Of a stretch of DNA of 28,969 nucleotides, positions 24,755 to 28,969 are shown one piece after another. The DNA comes from Gemmatimonadales bacterium (GTDB lineage: Bacteria; Gemmatimonadota; Gemmatimonadetes; Gemmatimonadales; GWC2-71-9), in NCBI GenBank assembly GCA_025929805.1, contig JAICPP010000006.1:1-28969 (forward strand), written 5' to 3'. The translations under genes were made by a program, and so were the position numbers. Position 1 is the stretch's first letter. The number at the start of each line of letters is the position of its first letter. Below the pieces are notes generated by a model. That model was not told the DNA's origin, ran no database searches, and saw nothing but the letters and a program-made list of their open reading frames with translations.

Positions 24755-25207
24755 TCAGGGCTCCCCGGCGGTGATCACCTCGACCGGCCGCTGAGCCCCC
24801 GTTCTGGCGGTGCACATGATCGTGTACCGGCCGTTGACCGATGCATCTTCCAGAATCTGGCTGTCACCCCGGCAGGAGATGAACTCCTTCCCAGCCGGTT
24901 GCCGAAAGACCACCGTGATGACCGGCTCACGCTGCAGGTTGACCATTCTCCGAATGGTAGTGGGTGTCAGGCTCTCGACACCCATCTGTCGCAGCGTCAC
25001 CGCAGGGCGTCCCCGGTGCGAACCTCGATAATCCACGGCCCGGTCGACCAGCTCGAAGATTTCGCGGCCGAGCGCGTGGGCGTCGCGCTCTTCAGGTGAG
25101 AGTCGGCTGGTAAGCGGTGGGCGCGAGCTCGAACTGCCGGTCCCGTTACAGCCGGCCAGTACGAGCGCGACTGCGAGGGTGATACGCCAGGAAGACCAGC
25201 CTATCAT
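24755..25207 (-). CDS. Predicted lipoprotein, unknown function
   Basis: 150 residues. Signal segment WRITLAVALVLAGC with lipobox LAGC and C20 as the lipid anchor, then a Ser-rich linker. The remaining part shows no recognised domain; VITVVFRQPAGKEFISC and RYTIMCTARTG suggest a beta-rich fold with two cysteines that could form a disulfide. The ATG overlaps the TGA of the desaturase gene (ATGA), showing coupled translation. YggT follows after 16 bases. Function unknown. Confidence 0.8.
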   Translation of the reverse strand: MIGWSSWRITLAVALVLAGCNGTGSSSSRPPLTSRLSPEERDAHALGREIFELVDRAVDYRGSHRGRPAVTLRQMGVESLTPTTIRRMVNLQREPVITVVFRQPAGKEFISCRGDSQILEDASVNGRYTIMCTARTGAQRPVEVITAGEP

Positions 25208-26181
25208 TCCATCGCGAATTCACGGTTGAACACGACCTCGAAGCTGAATGTCTTGCTCTTGCTCCGGGTTTCCATGTACTCCGCGATGCGCTTGAGCCGG
25301 GCCGGAATGCCCATGATCTTCTCCTGCGCCCTGCGACCCAACTCATTCAGCCCCTCCAGGCTCTCGATCCTCCAGTAGCGGATCTGCTCCTGCACGATCC
25401 GCAGGTAGTCTCGGGGCCCGTAAATTCCCGCCCGCCGGATGACGTCGGCCAGGTCCTTGAAGCCGGGCATCGTGACGCCGGGCATGTCGATGGCGGGCAG
25501 AATGAACGAGGCGGAGTGGAGGGCCTGGTCCGGATCCCGTTTGAGGATCTCCTCGAAGATGGTGCGGTAGAAGGTGTAGTGCCGAGCCTCCTCCTTGGCC
25601 ACCTGGCTCAGAATCGAGGCCAGCCTCGGCTCGTACTGAGCGACGATCTTCCCGGTCTCGCTGTGGGAGAACTGGGTGGCGCGCTCCTGCACCGTAGTAT
25701 AGGCAAAAACCCGATACGGATCCCGATCCCACGCGGGATGGAACCCTGCCCGCAAGTACTCGAACTGCATCTCTTCCAGCCTTCGCTGATGGAGCAGCTG
25801 GGTTTCCCGGGCATAATCGTGAAGCACCTGTCCGTGCCGATCCTCCTCCGCCGTCCACAAGTTGTTCCAAGTTCTCCAGAAGCTGTCATCGCCTAGGTAC
25901 ACCGCGAGCAGCCGGTGGAAGTGGGGGAGGCCCTCTTCCGTGAGGAGGTTAAGCGCTAGGGCAGCCCGGGCGGGATCGGGAATCCCTTCGGCTTGAGCGC
26001 GGAGCTTGGCCCGGTGGGTATCCGGGCATTCATCAGGCGCCGGGCCAACGAGGTCGACTGGGAACCAAAGCTCGCGTTTGCGCTCATGGATCTCCATCAA
26101 CTCGTGGACCTTGTCTTCCAGATCCTGGAGTACCTCTATCTTGGAGTACAGTTCCCGGGCGGGATCGGCGGCGGTGGTCAT
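25204..26181 (-). CDS. Soluble acyl-ACP desaturase (ferritin-like di-iron)
   Basis: 325 residues. Introduces a cis double bond in acyl-ACP using a di-iron centre and reduced ferredoxin. Iron ligands by comparison with the plant stearoyl-ACP enzyme: E82/E83 (TEEGLPHFHRL), E113 and H116 (AEEDRHG), E166 (YTTVQERATQFSH), E198 and H201 (KEEARHYTFY). SHSETG and ILKRDPDQAL also match. ATG at 26181 follows AAGG at five bases. The longer open frame to 26547 includes an unrelated stretch antiparallel to the GNAT gene. It heads the operon with the lipoprotein, yggT and yggU. This class is known from plants and mycobacteria (DesA); the fatty-acid position modified is unknown. Confidence 0.9.
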   Translation of the reverse strand: MTTAADPARELYSKIEVLQDLEDKVHELMEIHERKRELWFPVDLVGPAPDECPDTHRAKLRAQAEGIPDPARAALALNLLTEEGLPHFHRLLAVYLGDDSFWRTWNNLWTAEEDRHGQVLHDYARETQLLHQRRLEEMQFEYLRAGFHPAWDRDPYRVFAYTTVQERATQFSHSETGKIVAQYEPRLASILSQVAKEEARHYTFYRTIFEEILKRDPDQALHSASFILPAIDMPGVTMPGFKDLADVIRRAGIYGPRDYLRIVQEQIRYWRIESLEGLNELGRRAQEKIMGIPARLKRIAEYMETRSKSKTFSFEVVFNREFAME

Positions 26182-26264
26182 GGATACCTTCGACAACTGG
26201 AGGACTACTAACGTGGGGCCAGACCAGCCAACAAAGATAGTGTAAGCGGACCTGCCTGTGCCAC

Positions 26265-26693
26265 TCAGCTCGGGGTGAGGGTCTTCTCCATCAGCTGCCA
26301 GGTGCGTTGGCCGATATAGCCTTCGCGCACGAAGATGCGGCGCCAGCCCAGGGCCGCCAGCAGGCCCTCGGACCGGGGATCGTCGGTCCAGAACTCTGCC
26401 AGGTGGGCGCCGGACTCGATCGCGCGCTGTTCGAAGGCGGAGAGGAGGCGGTGGGCATGGCCCCGGTGGCGTTCCTGGGGTAGCACGACGACGTCGACCA
26501 GGTGGGCGACCCCACCACGGAGCCAAAATCTCAGGCCCCCGATCCAATCGCCGATTTCATTGCTGAGAATGAGGTAACGTTCGTCGAGGGCGCTGGACCA
26601 GCCCGAGGAATCCTCCTCCTGCTCAAGGAGTTCCGAGAACCAGGCCGCGAAGTCCTCGTCCTGCTCCATGTCGCGAATCGTCAGCTCGCTCAT
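26265..26693 (-). CDS. GNAT family N-acetyltransferase
   Basis: 142 residues. GNAT features: strand VAHLVDVVVLPQERHRGHAH with the acetyl-CoA loop R-H-R-G-H-A-H, then LLSAFEQRAIESGAHLAEFW and LLAALGWRRIFVREGYIGQR. Substrate unknown. It ends 83 bases before the desaturase start, so it may have its own message or join that operon. A 17-base palindrome lies 17 bases before its ATG (26693). Confidence 0.85.
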   Translation of the reverse strand: MSELTIRDMEQDEDFAAWFSELLEQEEDSSGWSSALDERYLILSNEIGDWIGGLRFWLRGGVAHLVDVVVLPQERHRGHAHRLLSAFEQRAIESGAHLAEFWTDDPRSEGLLAALGWRRIFVREGYIGQRTWQLMEKTLTPS

Positions 26694-26709
26694 CTGCCAC
26701 CGCCTTCCC

Positions 26710-26726
26710 GATGGGAGACTCCCATC
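26710..26726. promoter_or_regulatory. Perfect 17-base palindrome, possible operator
   Basis: GATGGGAG-A-CTCCCATC reads identically on both strands around a central base. It lies in the 160-base gap between the divergent GNAT (minus) and thioredoxin (plus) genes, 17 bases before the GNAT start. The symmetry suits a dimeric repressor, but no regulator gene is in the window. A chance hairpin cannot be ruled out. Confidence 0.4.
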
Positions 26727-26853
26727 CCTGCGTAAGCAACACTAATGCCACGCACGAGGTTCCTGTCTGTGAAGGTGATCACCCGTCAGGCGCGCTGCCA
26801 GCCACAGATCCAACGGGCGACTTACATTTGGCTTGGACTTATGCGAGGACTTT

Positions 26854-27306
26854 ATGACAACCAGTACGACACAGCCGGCGCGGCCAGTCATCGTGCAGTG
26901 CCCCTTCTGCTCGGCTGCCAATCGGGTCGATCTGGCCCGGCTGTCGGCCGGCCCGAAATGCGCCCGCTGCGGAAAGCCGCTCCGGCTGGACCGGCCGCAG
27001 AAGGTGACTGACCGCGACTTCGATCGGACCCTGACGGGATCGAGTGTCCCGGTTCTGGTGGACTTCTACGCCGACTGGTGCGCCCCCTGCCGGATGATGG
27101 CGCCCACGCTGGACGAATTCGCCCAACAACGAATGGGGCAGGCTTTGGTTCTGAAGCTCGACACGGAGGCCAACCCCCTCACCGCATCGCGCTATGGTAT
27201 CCGTGGAATTCCGACCATCATTGCGTTCGAGGGGGGAAAGGAGCGGGCGCGGCATGTCGGGCTGGCTGACATGAAGACGCTGGAGGGGCTGGTCGGCGTC
27301 AGCTGA
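26854..27306 (+). CDS. trxC: Thioredoxin with N-terminal zinc ribbon (TrxC/thioredoxin-2 type)
   Basis: 150 residues. Cytoplasmic dithiol reductant. N-terminal CxxC pair C16/C19 (CPFC) and C36/C39 (CARC) would bind zinc, as in TrxC. The thioredoxin domain (about 50-150) has active site W75-C76-A-P-C79 (DWCAPCRMM) and the cis-proline loop GIPTI. ATG at 26854 follows GAGGA at six bases; a start at 26833 is less likely. The stop overlaps the 3' end of the convergent YfcC gene by eight bases, so there is no room for a terminator between them. Confidence 0.93.
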   Translation: MTTSTTQPARPVIVQCPFCSAANRVDLARLSAGPKCARCGKPLRLDRPQKVTDRDFDRTLTGSSVPVLVDFYADWCAPCRMMAPTLDEFAQQRMGQALVLKLDTEANPLTASRYGIRGIPTIIAFEGGKERARHVGLADMKTLEGLVGVS

Positions 27307-28642
27307 GGCCGATTTGCACCGCGATGATCACGGCAAGCATTGCCAGCAGAACCAGGAGGCCAACCAGCGGGGCAACGAACTTGATCCACTCCTCGTAGCG
27401 CACGCCTGCCGCGGCCAACATCGCCATGAGCGCACCGTTTGTCGGGGTCACCATCTCACACAATCCGGCGCCATACTGATAGGCCAGGACTGTGACCTGA
27501 CGCGACAGGCCGATCAGGTCGGACAACGGCACCAGCAGTGGAAGGGTGAGTACGGCCTGACTGCTGGTGCTCGGTACGGGTACGTGGATCGCAGCGTGAA
27601 CGATGATCATGCCCAGGGCGGAGAGCGTAGCCGGAAGCCCGGCTATAGGCGTGAACAGGCCATGAACGATCGTATCGATGATCTTGCCCTCATTCAGCAC
27701 GACATAGATGGCGCGGGCGAAGCCGATGAGGAGCGCCGCAAGCGCGATGGACTTGAATCCTTCCACGAAGGCATCCGCGGTACCGGCCAGTCCGAGCCGT
27801 CCCAGCAGTCCGGCCAAGACGCCTACCACCACGAACAGCGCCGAGAGTTGATCGAACTCCCAGCCCAGCTTCTGCGCCCCGTAGATGTACAGCGCAAAGG
27901 CCCCGAGCACCGACAGAAGAATCCCGCTGTCCCGCCAACCAGCGTCGCGACCTTGGGTTGGAGCTGCCGCTTCAGGAAGCCGGCTGGTGCGCCTCGCATA
28001 CCACATCGTACCCAGGATCCAGAGTCCCAGCGCCGCCAGCAGAAAGACCAGGCGGAACCCCAGTCCCGAGGCCGGAGGAAGCTCAGCCACCTTCTGAGCT
28101 ATGATGACCTGGAATGGATTCACTGGACTGAACGCGGCGCCTACCGCAGCCGCGCCCAGGCTCATGGCTACGGCCGTAACCGGGTTGAAGCCGAGCTGGC
28201 GAGTCAGCAGGAGGAGCATGGGAACGAAGGCAATGAGCTCTTCCTGCATCTGCATCGTCATGCCACCCACGCTGAACGCCAAGCTGGCCACGGGGATCAC
28301 CAGTATGCCTCGCCCACTCAGTCGCTGGGCCAGACTGCTCGCCAGTCGCGCCAGCGTGCCTGTCCGTTCGATGACCGTGAAAGCTCCCCCGATCAGGAAT
28401 ACCAAACCGATGACCGATGCTGCGTCAGCGATGCCCTTGGGAATCGCGACAATGGCTTGGAAGGGGCCCACCGGACTCGGCTCCACCTCGGTGTACGTAC
28501 CCGCAACCACCACGCTGCGGCCGGTTTCAGAGTCCTCGCGGCGCTGGTATTCTCCCGAGGGCAGGATCCAGGTGAGTGCGGCTGCTATGAGCACGCACCC
28601 CACCAGGAGAGTCAGAGGGTGGGGAAACCGGACCCTAGGCAC
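27299..28642 (-). CDS. YfcC/DcuC-family membrane carrier
   Basis: 447 residues with about 11-12 hydrophobic segments. The family (YfcC/DcuC-like, C4-dicarboxylate or basic amino-acid antiporters) shows here in LIGGAFTVIERTGTLARL, GGMTMQMQEELIAFVPMLL, AFSPVNPFQVIIAQK, HVPVPSTSSQAVLTLPLLV and CEMVTPTNGALMAML. The first segment is preceded by a short basic tail, and an extracytoplasmic loop (SGEYQRREDSETGR) follows it. GTG start at 28642 with no clear ribosome-binding site. It lies 18 bases after a small exported-protein gene. Substrate not determinable. Confidence 0.87.
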   Translation of the reverse strand: MPRVRFPHPLTLLVGCVLIAAALTWILPSGEYQRREDSETGRSVVVAGTYTEVEPSPVGPFQAIVAIPKGIADAASVIGLVFLIGGAFTVIERTGTLARLASSLAQRLSGRGILVIPVASLAFSVGGMTMQMQEELIAFVPMLLLLTRQLGFNPVTAVAMSLGAAAVGAAFSPVNPFQVIIAQKVAELPPASGLGFRLVFLLAALGLWILGTMWYARRTSRLPEAAAPTQGRDAGWRDSGILLSVLGAFALYIYGAQKLGWEFDQLSALFVVVGVLAGLLGRLGLAGTADAFVEGFKSIALAALLIGFARAIYVVLNEGKIIDTIVHGLFTPIAGLPATLSALGMIIVHAAIHVPVPSTSSQAVLTLPLLVPLSDLIGLSRQVTVLAYQYGAGLCEMVTPTNGALMAMLAAAGVRYEEWIKFVAPLVGLLVLLAMLAVIIAVQIGLS

Positions 28643-28660
28643 GTCGGGCGGATAAGATGA

Positions 28661-28930
28661 TTAAACGTTGCGGCATTGACTGGTGACGGGAGGGGTGCGG
28701 CCACAGGCGATGGACTCGTTCATGCCCTGGGCGAGCGGCCCGCATGCCGCAGTCTGAGCTTCCCGCATTGCATCGGCCTGAGAGGCGGCCGAGGCTGTCC
28801 CCGAGTTTTCAGCGCCGCCGTAGGCTACGGTGACGGTGCATTCCACCCGCTGTGACGAGAGGGTAGACCACAGCAGAAATGCGGCGAAGGCAAGCACTAC
28901 GAACAGGGTAACCATTCTTCCGCGGGTCAT
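28661..28930 (-). CDS. Small exported or membrane-anchored protein, unknown function
   Basis: 89 residues. N-terminal hydrophobic segment (VTLFVVLAFAAFLLWSTL) followed by a small domain with four cysteines (ECTV, AACG, IACG, SQCR), likely two disulfides in an oxidising compartment. GAGG lies eight bases before the ATG at 28930 but only two before another ATG at 28936, so I prefer 28930. The gene directly precedes the YfcC carrier. No family recognised. Confidence 0.7.
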   Translation of the reverse strand: MTRGRMVTLFVVLAFAAFLLWSTLSSQRVECTVTVAYGGAENSGTASAASQADAMREAQTAACGPLAQGMNESIACGRTPPVTSQCRNV

Positions 28931-28969
28931 CGTCATGGCCTCGTTTCGGGGTGAATTCTCCGGCCGTCA

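Noticed and set aside
26182..26547. N-terminal extension of the desaturase to 447 residues
   Set aside because: It overlaps the GNAT gene and gives a Pro/Arg-rich sequence; the conserved enzyme starts at the ATG at 26181 with a ribosome-binding site.
27314..28660. 448-codon plus-strand open frame
   Set aside because: It is antisense to the YfcC-type carrier and is rich in His, Gln and Arg with no domain; the minus-strand product is a clear membrane carrier.

Overview
This is a high-GC bacterial chromosomal window with ordinary housekeeping and metabolic genes packed mostly on the minus strand. No tRNA, rRNA, CRISPR array, prophage or complete insertion sequence is visible. Gene content suggests a free-living aerobic heterotroph: secreted or lipoprotein peptidases, an oligopeptide transporter, an acyl-CoA dehydrogenase and a soluble acyl-ACP desaturase. 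The style (lipoprotein subtilase, M28 peptidase with PDZ, YfcC carrier, many GTG/TTG starts) resembles Gemmatimonadota or a related phylum, but that placement is inference.

Layout. (1) 1-3594, minus: an alpha/beta hydrolase of the proline iminopeptidase type, an unrecognised 221-residue protein, a PolX/PHP protein and the 5' part of an endonuclease III gene, closely spaced or overlapping. (2) 3707-10520, minus: an uninterrupted seven-gene run: OPT oligopeptide transporter, small membrane protein, BtuF-like binding protein, GNAT acetyltransferase, M42 aminopeptidase, M28 peptidase and a GAF protein. With the hydrolase downstream, this reads as a peptide uptake and degradation block. (3) 10947-12371, plus: a subtilase lipoprotein ending in a hairpin; convergent with it is a PBP4-type DacB (12534-14072, minus). 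(4) 14512-15057, plus: a Thr/Asp/Gly-rich repeat lipoprotein with a strong terminator. It is followed by about 390 bases with no gene but many hairpins and a second T-tailed terminator (possible structured RNA), then a frameshifted META/HslJ-type pseudogene on the minus strand. (5) 15922-23791: an acyl-CoA dehydrogenase, a divergent MetF-like gene, then a homocysteine methyltransferase/MTHFR fusion and cobalamin-dependent MetH in tandem. (6) 23837-26181, minus: desaturase, lipoprotein, YggT and YggU. (7) 26265-28930: a GNAT, a zinc-ribbon thioredoxin (plus), a YfcC-family carrier and a small exported protein.

The best regulatory signal is in the metH leader (23709-23791, minus). It looks like a SAM-II (SAM-alpha) riboswitch followed directly by an intrinsic terminator. 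A 7-base segment of the conserved 3' part of the aptamer is perfectly complementary to the loop side of the terminator, which gives a complete on/off switch. SAM would then shut down metH and the fused methyltransferase/reductase behind it, coupling methionine synthesis and methyl-folate supply to SAM level.

Other points of interest are a PolX whose polymerase aspartates are mostly lost while its PHP nuclease site is intact, the unexplained RNA-like region at 15124-15508, and several palindromes or hairpins between genes.
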